Shown: positions 25,834 to 34,900 of the stretch, in pieces
Position numbering within the stretch: the first letter of the stretch is position 1
Layout of the letters: every line of letters starts with the position of its first letter
Translations under genes and position numbers: made by a program
The notes under the pieces: model-generated
Seen by the model: the letters and a program-made list of their open reading frames with translations, nothing else
Databases searched by the model: none
What the model was told of the DNA's origin: nothing
Source of the DNA: Actinopolymorpha singaporensis
GTDB lineage: Bacteria; Actinomycetota; Actinomycetes; Propionibacteriales; Actinopolymorphaceae
Direction of reading: 5' to 3'
DNA length: 64,000 nucleotides
Assembly: GCF_900104745.1 (NCBI RefSeq)
Contig: NZ_LT629732.1
Location: 1,302,001 to 1,366,000 of the forward strand

Positions 25834-26154
25834 TCAGGTCAGGCCGTTGAGGAGCTGGTCGATCTTGTTGACGCCTTCCTCCTGCTGCTGCTCCGTCGCC
25901 TCGTAGCTCATGCGCGCGGCGCCCATCTTCTCCCGCAGGTCGTTCAGGGCGTCGCAGACGGTCAGGAACTTCTCGTCGAAGGTGCCCATCACCCGGGTGA
26001 AGGTGGTGGCGGCGTTGCCCTCCCACTGGCCGGCTGCTTCCCTGCTGTAGTCCTGCAGCTTGCCCTTGATGCCGACAATGACGTCGAACGAGTCGCCCAC
26101 ACGCTGGGCGGCCTCGGCCATCGCAGCTCTGTCTTGCGACGCTGCTCCTCCCAC
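25834..26154 (-). CDS. WXG100 secreted protein, partner of the adjacent Esx
   Basis: The 106-residue protein starts with GTG at 26154, preceded by a strong GGAGGAGG; the open frame upstream has no ribosome site. WEG is the turn motif (AAGQWEGNAATTF) and YEATE the Y-x3-E export signal, followed by a Glu/Gln-rich helix. It forms a pair with the gene at 25475 and is first in that two-gene operon. Confidence 0.88.
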   Translation of the reverse strand: MGGAASQDRAAMAEAAQRVGDSFDVIVGIKGKLQDYSREAAGQWEGNAATTFTRVMGTFDEKFLTVCDALNDLREKMGAARMSYEATEQQQEEGVNKIDQLLNGLT

Positions 26155-26507
26155 ACCTACCTCCTCCGTCAGCCCGGTCTGCCGGGCAGTGTTGTCGACC
26201 GACGCCTCGTGGCGCCGATCCGCGATGTCGCGTGCGTTCGTGAGTCCGCTCGACCGCAGTCCCCGTGTCAACCGCGGTGCCGGGAGATCGTCGGCCGGGT
26301 TGGCACCCGACGCGAGAACACGCTAACGCGAAACGAGGTTTGGCCGGGAGCGGGAAATCTCCGGCTGTGGATAACTCCTCCGCTCCCGCAACCTGTCGAC
26401 GACCCGGAGCCGCATCGCCCTTGGGGCAGGGCCTTCTCCACCTCGCGGATTCTTCCGCGGAAGAGTCCGATCCGGTCCCCATGGCGCACGCGGGACGGCC
26501 GGCTCTC
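26155..26507. other. 353-base intergenic region upstream of the esx pair
   Basis: No gene is seen. It lies between eccB (ending at 26508) and the first WXG100 gene, both leftward, so it should hold the esx promoter and the eccB terminator. A perfect TTGACA on the minus strand (26271-26266) has no good -10 at standard spacing. An imperfect 24-base palindrome is listed separately. A lone DnaA-box-like TTATCCACA (26374-26366, minus) is probably fortuitous. Confidence 0.45.
26446..26469 (-). terminator. Hairpin just downstream of eccB
   Basis: A near-perfect 24-base palindrome centred on CTTCCGCGGAAG has one G-T mismatch. As RNA from eccB it would form an 11-12 bp stem about 40 bases after the stop codon. 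There is no U-tract, so it could be a factor-dependent terminator, or instead an operator for the esx promoter. Confidence 0.4.
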
Positions 26508-28067
26508 CTACCCGCCGGACTCCGGTGCGAAGCGTTCGGAGCGGTAGGCCGCCTGCTGCGACAGCGCGGGACCGGTCGGGACGAGGTTCAGCAGCGTCGG
26601 AGGCACCGGCAGCGGGTGCGCGCCGGCGTACCCCAGGCGAGCAAGCGTGTCGGTGTCGGGCACCGGGAACTTCACTCCGGACTCGGTGACGAGGTAGTAG
26701 CCGGACGGCCGCACGCCCGGTCCCGGAAGCAGTGCGGCCAGCGCGCCACCACCGGGCGGCACGAGCACCCGCGGCGTGGAGGGAGCCGACCCCGACCCGG
26801 CCGATCCAGCGCCCTGCGGGAGGGATCCCCCGGTGGTGAGGCGCATCAGGGGGTGGTCGCCCGACTGGTCGTTGTCGTACCACAGGCACAGCGGGGCGTC
26901 CGGGCTCGACGGGGTCGCGAGCCGCGGCGGTGCCGGCGGGAGGTCCTTCACCTGCAGGTCGTCGTCGGTGGGAGAGGTGTGGGCGAGTACGACGCTGAAC
27001 GCGACCTCGGTGAACGTGCTCTGCGCCTCGCCGCCGGCGGCGACGGCCGCACCGGTGCCGAGCAGGATCTTCGCCTGTACCTCACTGAGCCGGGCGAAGC
27101 CGTCGGCGGTCATCACGTAGTACCGGTCGGGGTCGGGGGTGTGGAAGAGCTGCCCGATCGTGGCGGACTCGCCGCCGATCGGCACCGGGCTCGGCTCACC
27201 CCGGCCGGGTACGACGGGACCGGCGAGCTCCTGGCCGGCCGGCAGAGCCCGCAGCCACGCGGAGTCGACAGGTACGGCGGCCGAGGTGGAGTAGCCCAGG
27301 CTCGCCAGCGGGCGTTCGCCGACGGCGAGCCGGCGCCCGTGCCAGACGAGGTGGTAGCTGCCGTTCGAGCCGCGCACCAGCAGGGCGGCATCGCCGACCT
27401 GGCGGCCGCCGACCGACTTCTCCGGCGTACCGATCAGCACCGTGACCCTCGGCGTTCCCGCCGCGGCGCCACCCTCGCCGGCGACCGCCGTCGCGCACAT
27501 CGCCCACGGCGCGGAGCGGATGCTGGTGGCCAGGGGCACCGACGTGGGCGCCTGGGCGATCCCGATCTCCGGGCCGCGGGGGATCCCGGCGAGCGACTCC
27601 CGGCTCACCGACACCTTCTTCATCCCACTTCCCCGGATCAGCAGCGCGGAGGTGGTGTTGCGTACCGGCACCAGGATCATGTTCGCGTCGTCGCCGCCCT
27701 GCCCGGACTGTCCCGGCCGGCCCGGCGGCTGCGGTGTCTGAGGTGCCTGGCCGGGCTGTTGCGCGGTGGATCCGCCGGACTCCACCGCCGAGCGCGGCAG
27801 GTAGAGGTAGAGCGCGCCGGTCTCCTTCTCCACGATCACCGAGGAGGACGCGTCGTTCTTCCAGCGGGTGGACGAGCTGTCGCCCAGCCAGGCGTACAAC
27901 GCGACTCCCGCGCACGCCAGCGCGCCGACCATGATGCCCGCGAACGTCGAGGTGGTGACCCGGCGCATGGGCTGCTCGATCGCCTCCGGGTCGTTGCCGA
28001 GCATGGCCGCGAGCACCCGGCGTACGAGATAGCGGTACGCCTGGAGCTGGTCGCGTCGGGTCTGCAT
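26508..28067 (-). CDS. eccB: Type VII secretion protein EccB
   Basis: The 519-residue protein begins MQTRRDQLQAYRYLVRRV, the EccB signature, with one membrane segment at about residues 44-62 and a large periplasmic domain after it. It contains LVWHGRRLAV and LASLGYSTSAAVPVDSAWLRALPAG, conserved in the family. EccB is part of the membrane complex and contributes the periplasmic ring. The periplasmic loop carries a Pro/Gln/Gly-rich insertion near residues 100-125. It is divergent from eccE; an AGGA site is about 12 bases from the ATG. Confidence 0.93.
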   Translation of the reverse strand: MQTRRDQLQAYRYLVRRVLAAMLGNDPEAIEQPMRRVTTSTFAGIMVGALACAGVALYAWLGDSSSTRWKNDASSSVIVEKETGALYLYLPRSAVESGGSTAQQPGQAPQTPQPPGRPGQSGQGGDDANMILVPVRNTTSALLIRGSGMKKVSVSRESLAGIPRGPEIGIAQAPTSVPLATSIRSAPWAMCATAVAGEGGAAAGTPRVTVLIGTPEKSVGGRQVGDAALLVRGSNGSYHLVWHGRRLAVGERPLASLGYSTSAAVPVDSAWLRALPAGQELAGPVVPGRGEPSPVPIGGESATIGQLFHTPDPDRYYVMTADGFARLSEVQAKILLGTGAAVAAGGEAQSTFTEVAFSVVLAHTSPTDDDLQVKDLPPAPPRLATPSSPDAPLCLWYDNDQSGDHPLMRLTTGGSLPQGAGSAGSGSAPSTPRVLVPPGGGALAALLPGPGVRPSGYYLVTESGVKFPVPDTDTLARLGYAGAHPLPVPPTLLNLVPTGPALSQQAAYRSERFAPESGG

Positions 28068-28275
28068 CGTGGTGGTGTTCCTCGCGGAAGGCGCTGCGCG
28101 GTCACTGCCGGGATACTTCTGGGGCACTGCGTTCGCAGGTGGATCGGCCTCGCCGCCCCCGGCGGTTCCCGAGTCGGCGACACTACGATATTCCGGCGAG
28201 CCGCGACCACCGCGGCGCAGCCCGCGCAGGCCGCATCCGACGGGTGCGCCTGAAGTCCACGGGAGGAGGGGTCCG

Positions 28276-29595
28276 GTGTCCGCTGTCCGTGCCCCGCAAC
28301 CGACCACTCGCACCGGATCGTCCCCGGCGAACGGCCGCAGGCGCGACCGGCGCACCGGCCGCGACGACCGGCGAGGAGACTCGGCCGGAAGTCGGCGGCG
28401 ACCGGCCCGGCTGCGCCGCTCCTACCCGGGCCGCCACCTGGGTGCTCTCCCCGTCGCCACGCTCGTCGCGTGGGAGGTCGCGGTGGGACTGCTCGCCGCC
28501 GGGGTGGCCGTGGGCGGAGCGCTGCTGGTACTCGGCGGAGTGGTGTTCCTCGCGGTCGTGATCGGCACCGCGGTGTGGTGGAACGGCCGGCCGCTGTGGC
28601 GCTGGCTGGGCGTGTGGACACGGTTTCGCCGGCGCAACGCACAGGCCGCGCCGGCCCCGCCCCACGATCCGGGGCTCGCTCCGCTGCGGGAGTGGCTGCC
28701 GGCGTTCGAGCTGTCGGCGGTCGCCGGACGGCGTGGCGAGCGCCCGGCCGGCGTCGCCCACGACGGCACCGGCTACGTCGTCGTTCTCGGCCCGCGCGGT
28801 GACGACCTGATCGCCTCCGCCGATCCCGTCCGCATCCCACTGGGTGCGCTGGCGAGCGTCGGTGACGCCGAAGGGGTCCGGCTCGCCTCCGCACAACTGC
28901 TCGTCCGCACCTTGCCGGCGCCCGCACCGACGTTGGGTGCGTACGCCGCTCAGCTCGGTGCGTCGTACGCCGAGATCAGCGGCGGTTCGACCCCGGCGGC
29001 GACCTCCTGGTGGATCGCGCTGCGGCTGGAGCCGGGCCGCGACGGTACGTCGGTGACGCTGGACGGTTCCGACGTCGACGCGGTGAGCCGGGCCCTGCGG
29101 ACCACCGTCGGCTGGGCCACCAAGGTGCTGTCCTCGTCCGGGCTGCCCTGCCGTCCGCTGGACGAGGCGGAGCTACGGGAGGTTCTCGACCTCACCCTCG
29201 GCGTCGACCCCCAGCGCGCGACCGGCGGCCGCCGCGAACGCCGTACCACCGAGTCCTGGCGTGGCTGGAGCTGCGACGGAGTCGCCCACGTCAGCGGCTG
29301 GCTGCGGAGCTGGCCGCGGGCGGGCATCCCGTCGCTGTCCCGGTTGCTGGCGGCGATGGCCGGGCTGCCGGTACGGGCCGCCGTGGCGTCGCTCGCGCTC
29401 ACCTGGGCACCCGACCGTACCGTACGTACGACCACCTTCGTCCGCGTCGTCGCCGACGACGCCAAGCTCGCCCGGACGGCGTTCCGGCAGCTCACCAAGG
29501 CAGGTGGCCGAGCCCGGATCGGGGTCGTCCGGCTGGACGGGGAGCAACTGCCCGGCCTGATCGCCACGATCCCGATGGGAGGCGGCGCCCGGTGA
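28276..29595 (+). CDS. eccE: Type VII secretion protein EccE
   Basis: The 439-residue protein has a basic Arg-rich N-tail (about 55 residues), two membrane segments at about 58-100 (LPVATLVAWEVAVGLLAAG and LVLGGVVFLAVVIGTAVWW) and an EccE-like soluble domain with the pattern PAGVAHDGTGYVVVLGPRGDD. EccE stabilises the outer part of the Ecc complex. The GTG at 28276 has GGAGGAGGGG just upstream. The stop overlaps the following gene (GTGA), so they are coupled. The assignment rests on topology and context more than on a strict motif. Confidence 0.75.
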   Translation: MSAVRAPQPTTRTGSSPANGRRRDRRTGRDDRRGDSAGSRRRPARLRRSYPGRHLGALPVATLVAWEVAVGLLAAGVAVGGALLVLGGVVFLAVVIGTAVWWNGRPLWRWLGVWTRFRRRNAQAAPAPPHDPGLAPLREWLPAFELSAVAGRRGERPAGVAHDGTGYVVVLGPRGDDLIASADPVRIPLGALASVGDAEGVRLASAQLLVRTLPAPAPTLGAYAAQLGASYAEISGGSTPAATSWWIALRLEPGRDGTSVTLDGSDVDAVSRALRTTVGWATKVLSSSGLPCRPLDEAELREVLDLTLGVDPQRATGGRRERRTTESWRGWSCDGVAHVSGWLRSWPRAGIPSLSRLLAAMAGLPVRAAVASLALTWAPDRTVRTTTFVRVVADDAKLARTAFRQLTKAGGRARIGVVRLDGEQLPGLIATIPMGGGAR

Positions 29596-30278
29596 GCCGC
29601 CGAACGCGCCGGAGCCACGTCCCCCAGGTACAGGCGCACGAGACCCGGCCGGACGACCTGGACGACGTCTCGCTCACCCTGCCGCCGGCCGGGCTGGTGC
29701 TGGGTTCGGGGCAGGCCGGCGCGCTGGTCGTACGACTGTTCCGCAGCGACCCGGTGCGCATCTGCGTGGTGTCCCGCGGCCAGTTGGCCCAGCTCGTCGC
29801 GTACCGCGCGATCGCGGTCGGCGCCCACGTCACCGTGGTGACCGACGCGGTGGCCGCCTGGGGCCGGCTGGTGTCGGCCGTTCCGCGCGGGCCGGCCTGG
29901 CTGACGGTGCTGCCGACGGGTGCCCGGGTGAGTGCCACCGGCAGCGTGGCCCGGCCGTCGCTGGTCATCGACGCCACCCGTGACCACCAGGCGCTGCCGC
30001 GGTGGGAGCAGGGTGACTGGCAGACGTTCATGTCGGTGCAGACCGACCTCGAACCCACCGACGAGCAGCGGCTGCGGTCCTCGGACCTGCTGATCGCGCA
30101 GCGGGTGGAGCCGGCCGCCGCCGACGTGGCCCGGCGTGGCTTCGGCCTGGCCAGGGACCGCGCCGGCTGGCTCACCCAGATGCCACCGGACGTCGTGGCG
30201 GTGGCTGCCGCCGGCCAGTTGGCGTTCGGTCAGCTCGGGCTGAGCGGCATGGAGCAACGGCTGTTCGGCGGCCGCTGA
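29592..30278 (+). CDS. Unknown protein coupled to eccE
   Basis: The 228-residue protein is soluble, with Rossmann-like alternation of strands and helices (for example VRICVVSRGQLAQLVAYRAIAVGAHVTVVTD) but no Walker or glycine-rich nucleotide motif. It has no signal or membrane segment and is cytoplasmic. Its GTG overlaps the EccE stop, and it converges on eccD. I know of no function; the translational coupling suggests an EccE-associated cytoplasmic factor. Confidence 0.6.
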   Translation: MSRRTRRSHVPQVQAHETRPDDLDDVSLTLPPAGLVLGSGQAGALVVRLFRSDPVRICVVSRGQLAQLVAYRAIAVGAHVTVVTDAVAAWGRLVSAVPRGPAWLTVLPTGARVSATGSVARPSLVIDATRDHQALPRWEQGDWQTFMSVQTDLEPTDEQRLRSSDLLIAQRVEPAAADVARRGFGLARDRAGWLTQMPPDVVAVAAAGQLAFGQLGLSGMEQRLFGGR

Positions 30279-30310
30279 GCGACGGGTCCGCCGTCGGGCC
30301 GGCGGAGCCG

Positions 30311-31714
30311 TCAGGACAGCAGGGCGATGATCGCGTCGTACACGCCCATCGCGCCGAACGCCAGCGGTACCACCGTGAGCAGGACGAGCACCTCGAACAG
30401 ATCGGTGTAGCGGGCCCAGTACGGCGACAGCCGCCGGCCCGGCGCGTTGACCGCCCAGGCGCCGAGTGCGGCGGCGACGAGCAGGCACGGCACGCCCACC
30501 GCGAGAACCGTCGTGGATCCCGAGAGACCCGACCCGCCGGTCGCCAGCCGCCAGACCAGCAGTGCGGCACAGGCGACCCCGCCGCACACCAGCCACCGCC
30601 GGTGCGTACGGCCCCGGAAGTGCCGCGACCGCAGGAACAACGCGAGCCCGGTCACGCCGACCAGGGCCGGGCCGAACCAGCCCGGCTGCCGGGTGAGGTA
30701 GACCGCGCCCGCCGCGCACACCGTGGTGGTGGCGGCGATCAGCGCGGCCACCAACCTGTCGGCGACGACGGCCTGCTGCAGGACGGTCGGCCCCGGCAGC
30801 ACGCCGGACTGCCGGCGCAGGTCCTCCGAACTGGTCGGCAGCTGCGGCAGCGGGAGCTGGGCGAGCCGGGCGCAGATCGTCGGCAGGAACGGCATCACAC
30901 CCAGCGCGAGCGCCACCGTGGCGGCGGCCACCACCCCGGCCGAGGCGGACAGGACCAGCACCGCCGCCGCCGCGAGCGCCCCGACCAGCGCGGTGGCCGC
31001 GACGCCGAGGAAGCCGTCCCATCCGGCAGCCACCGCGAACGCCGAGACCGTCGCCAGCACGAGCACCAGCGCGCATCCGACCAGTGCCTGCGGGGCGCCG
31101 AAGTCACCGAGCCGGTGGTCCCCCCCGAGCAGGAGCAGGCCACCGACGCCCGCGTAGCCGACGCCCGCGGCGGCCAGCAGCACGCCGGCGTCCGGCTGAC
31201 CGAAGGCCCGCGACATCGCCGTACCTCCGCCGACCAGGCCGGCCGCGGCGACCAGCGCCACCACCGACTGGAGCAGCCAGGAGGGGCCGGTGGCCAGCGC
31301 CACCAGCGCGCCCAGCACGAAGAAGGTGCCGGCCACCGACAGGGCGGTCGTCCGTGCGTCGGACGGCTGCCAGGCTGTCCGCCGCTCCCGGGTGGCCACC
31401 GCGACCGCGTCGGCCACGTCGTCGAACGCGAACTCGGGGATGGCTTGCTCACGATGGCGCAGATGGAGCACGTCGCCGTCGCGTACGCCCAGGCCGGACA
31501 GGTGCAGCGACGGGTCGAAGGAGGACTCGCCGAGCCGCTGAAGCACCCATCCGCCGCGCAGGAACGCCGGGTCGTCGGGGTTTTCCCCGGCGTACCGCAG
31601 CAGCGTCGGCAACAGGTCGGCCAGCGGGGTGTCGGTCGGCAGGGCGAGGTCCATCCGGGTGCGTGGGGCGACGACGGTGACGCGGCAGAGCTCCACGCCG
31701 CTGTTCGCGTCCAC
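30311..31714 (-). CDS. eccD: Type VII secretion protein EccD
   Basis: The 467-residue protein has a ubiquitin-like (YukD) N-domain at about residues 5-85, with CRVTVVAPRTRMDLALPTDTP and a FDPSLHLSGLGVRDGDVLHL segment, followed by 11 membrane segments, the standard EccD build. EccD forms the membrane vestibule of the secretion complex. GTG at 31714 is chosen because GAGGAG precedes it; an ATG five codons upstream overlaps that site. It is divergent from eccC and convergent with the unknown gene at 29592. Confidence 0.92.
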   Translation of the reverse strand: MDANSGVELCRVTVVAPRTRMDLALPTDTPLADLLPTLLRYAGENPDDPAFLRGGWVLQRLGESSFDPSLHLSGLGVRDGDVLHLRHREQAIPEFAFDDVADAVAVATRERRTAWQPSDARTTALSVAGTFFVLGALVALATGPSWLLQSVVALVAAAGLVGGGTAMSRAFGQPDAGVLLAAAGVGYAGVGGLLLLGGDHRLGDFGAPQALVGCALVLVLATVSAFAVAAGWDGFLGVAATALVGALAAAAVLVLSASAGVVAAATVALALGVMPFLPTICARLAQLPLPQLPTSSEDLRRQSGVLPGPTVLQQAVVADRLVAALIAATTTVCAAGAVYLTRQPGWFGPALVGVTGLALFLRSRHFRGRTHRRWLVCGGVACAALLVWRLATGGSGLSGSTTVLAVGVPCLLVAAALGAWAVNAPGRRLSPYWARYTDLFEVLVLLTVVPLAFGAMGVYDAIIALLS

Positions 31715-31813
31715 TGTTGATCTCCTCATCGCGCTGGGGCAGCCTGAAACCGGCGGACCGGGTGCACGGCGGCGGAAATGCGGACGTCTCGGGGCCTGTC
31801 CGTGCCGGGTCGT

Positions 31814-31831
31814 ATTGTCTGCCATTGTCTG
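31814..31831. promoter_or_regulatory. Direct repeat between eccD and eccC
   Basis: ATTGTCTG occurs at 31814-31821 and 31824-31831, one helical turn apart, in the 198-base region between the divergent eccD and eccC starts. A second direct repeat, CATCCACCGCA twice in tandem, lies at 31860-31881, nearer to eccC. Both are candidate regulator sites; the promoters themselves are not clear. Confidence 0.4.
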
Positions 31832-31912
31832 ATACCGCACCACACCGCATGACCCAACACATCCACCGCACATCCACCGCACGCAAGGGTCCGGCTGAGA
31901 GGGGGCCGCGCA

Positions 31913-34900
31913 GTGAGCACGGTGCTCTACCGTCGCCCCGGTCGCCGGCAGCCACCGGCGATGCCCAAGGGCGAGGTGCTGTTCGAGGCGCCGCCGGAGC
32001 TGCCGGAAGCCACGCCCGGCGGGGCGATGCAGAAGATGTTCGGCATCCTGCCCATGCTCGGCGGCGGCGCGGTGATGGCGTTCATGTTGTCCAGCGGCTC
32101 CACCGGCAACAACTCCATGCGGCTGCTGATGAGCGGCACGATGGCCGTGTCCATGGTGGGGATGTACATCAGCCAGCTCGGCAGCGGCGGCAAGAACGGC
32201 GAGCGCAAGCACCAGGTCGACGGCAGCCGCCGCGACTACCTCCGCTACCTCGGCCAGCTCCGCCGTCGGGTCCGCACCGCCGCCAACCGGCAGCGTGAGG
32301 CGCTGGAGTGGCGCTACCCCGAGCCGGACAGCCTGTGGGTGCTGCCGCTGAGTCGGCGGCTGTGGGAACGCCGGCCCGCCGACCGCGACTTCGGGCACGT
32401 ACGCGTCGCCAAGGGCGTCCAGCGGTTCGTCCTGCAGCTGATCGCGCCGGAGACCAAGCCGGTGGAGGATCTCGAGCCGGTCGCCGCGGGTGCCCTGCGC
32501 CGGTTCATCGCCACCTACCGCACCGTTCCCGACGTACCCATCGCCGTGTCCCTGCGTGGGTTCGCGCACGTACGCATGGACGGCGACCCGCAGGCCGTCC
32601 GTGGCCTGAACCGGGCGATGGTCGCGCACCTCGCCGCGTTCCATGCGCCGCACGAGTTCGTCGTCGCGTCCTGCCTGTCCCCCGACCGGCGGGCCGAGTG
32701 GGACTGGCTCAAGTGGCTGCCGCACGCGTTGCATCCCACCGCCACCGACGGCGCCGGCCAGGTGCGCCTGGTCACCTCGTCACTGGCCGAGCTCGAACGC
32801 CTGCTGGCGCCCGAGCTGGCCAACCGCCCGTTCTTCTCCGCCAACGGCAAGCCGCTCACCGACCAGCCGCACGTCGTCGTCCTGGTCGACGGCGGGCACG
32901 CCAGCACCGACTCGCGGTTCCTCAGCGCGCCGCCGCAGGGCGTGACGGTGATCGACCTCACCGGCAACGCCGTCCGCCGGTTCGGTGACGGCGTGATGCG
33001 GCTGCGGGTCACCGCGGACCAGGTCTTCCACGTCGCGACGGGTTCCGACGACGACCCGGACGAGGGCGGCAAGGAGAGCCTGCTCGGCCGGCCCGACGAG
33101 CTGACCGTGGCCCAGGCCGAGTCGTTCGCCCGCCAGCTCGCCCCGCTGCGGTCGGCGCTGGTGGGGCCGACCGGCGTGATCGAGGAGCAGGCGGAGGTGG
33201 AGGAGGAGAAGCCGCAGTACGAGCTGGAGTTGATGAGCCTGCTCGGCATCCCCGACGCCCACCACCTCGACCCCGACGTCATCTGGCAGCCGCGCCCGCG
33301 CCGCGACCGGCTGCGCATCCCGTTCGGGCTCACCCCCGACGGCCGGCCGGTGGAGCTGGACATCAAGGAGTCCGCGCAGGGCGGTATGGGCCCGCACGGC
33401 CTGGTCATCGGCGCCACCGGTTCGGGCAAGAGCGAGGTGCTGCGCACGTTCGTGCTCGGCCTGGCCGTCACGCACTCCCCTGACGCGCTCAACCTCGTCC
33501 TCGTCGACTTCAAGGGTGGCGCGACGTTCCTCGGCCTGGACAGCCTGCCGCACGTCTCCGCGGTCATCACCAACCTCGAGGACGAACTGATCCTGGTCGA
33601 CCGGATGCAGGACGCCCTGGCCGGTGAGATGAACCGCCGCCAGGAGGTGCTCCGGCAGGCCGGCAACTACGGCTCGTTGCGCGACTACGAGGACGACCGC
33701 GCCAAGGGCAAGCCGCTGGAGCCGATGCCGTCGCTGTGGATCGTGGTCGACGAGTTCAGCGAGCTGCTGTCGGCGAAGCCCGAGTTCATCGAGCTGTTCG
33801 TCATGATCGGCCGGCTGGGCCGAAGCCTCGGCGTGCACCTGCTGCTGGCCTCCCAGCGGCTGGAGGAGGGCAAGCTGCGCGGCCTGGACACGCACCTGTC
33901 CTACCGCATCGGCCTGCGGACCTTCTCCGCCGGTGAGAGCCGGGTCGTGCTCGGCGTTCCCGACGCCTACGAGCTGCCACGTGAGCCCGGTGGCGGCTAC
34001 CTCAAGGTCGGTACGGAAGGCCTGGTCCGCTTCAAGGCCGCCTACGTCGGCGGGGTCTACGAGCCCTCGGCACTGGCCGCCGGGCCGGGACGCAAGCCGC
34101 CGCCGAAGCCGGGCGAGAAGCGCTGGGTGCCGCGGATCACCGCCTACACCACCGACTACGTCGAGCCCGAGATCGTGCAGGTGCCGGAGGAGCCCGAACC
34201 GGAGCCCGCGGAGACGCCCGCGTACGCCCAGCAGGACCGGCCCCAGCCCCGGGTGCTGGTCGACCTGGTGGTCGACCAGCTGAAGTCCATGGGCCGGGCC
34301 GCGCACCAGGTGTGGCTGCCCCCGCTGGACACTCCGCCGACTCTCGACTCGCTCCTGCCCGGCCCTCTCACGGTGATCCCCGACAACGGCCTGACCGTCG
34401 ACTGGGAGGGCCGCGGGCAGTTGCGAGCCCCGGTCGCGATCGTGGACAAGCCGTACTACCAGCGCCGGGACCCGATGTGGCTCGACCTGGCCGGAGCGGG
34501 TGGCCACGTCGGCATCGTCGGCGGACCGCAGTCGGGCAAGAGCACGCTGCTGCGCAGCCTGATCGCGTCGTACTCCCTCACCCACCGGCCCGACGAGGTG
34601 CAGTTCTACTGCCTGGACTTCGGCGGCGGCACGCTGTCGGCGCTGCTCGGGCTGCCGCACGTCGGCGGGGTGGCCACCCGCCTCGACGCGGACGCGATCC
34701 GGCGTACCGTCGGTGAGCTGACCACCCTGCTCGAGCAGCGCGAACGCGCCTTCACCGACGCCGGTGTCGACTCCATCGCCACCTACCGCCGGATGCGGCG
34801 GCAGGGACGCATCCAGCCCGACCGGTTCGCCTCCGACGTGTTCCTCGTCGTCGACGGGTGGGGGACGGTCCGTGCCGACCACGAGGCCGTCGAGTCCGCC

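Noticed and set aside
26366-26374. Perfect DnaA box TTATCCACA (minus strand) upstream of the esx genes
   Set aside because: A single box without neighbours, dnaA or dnaN; expected by chance in a window this size.
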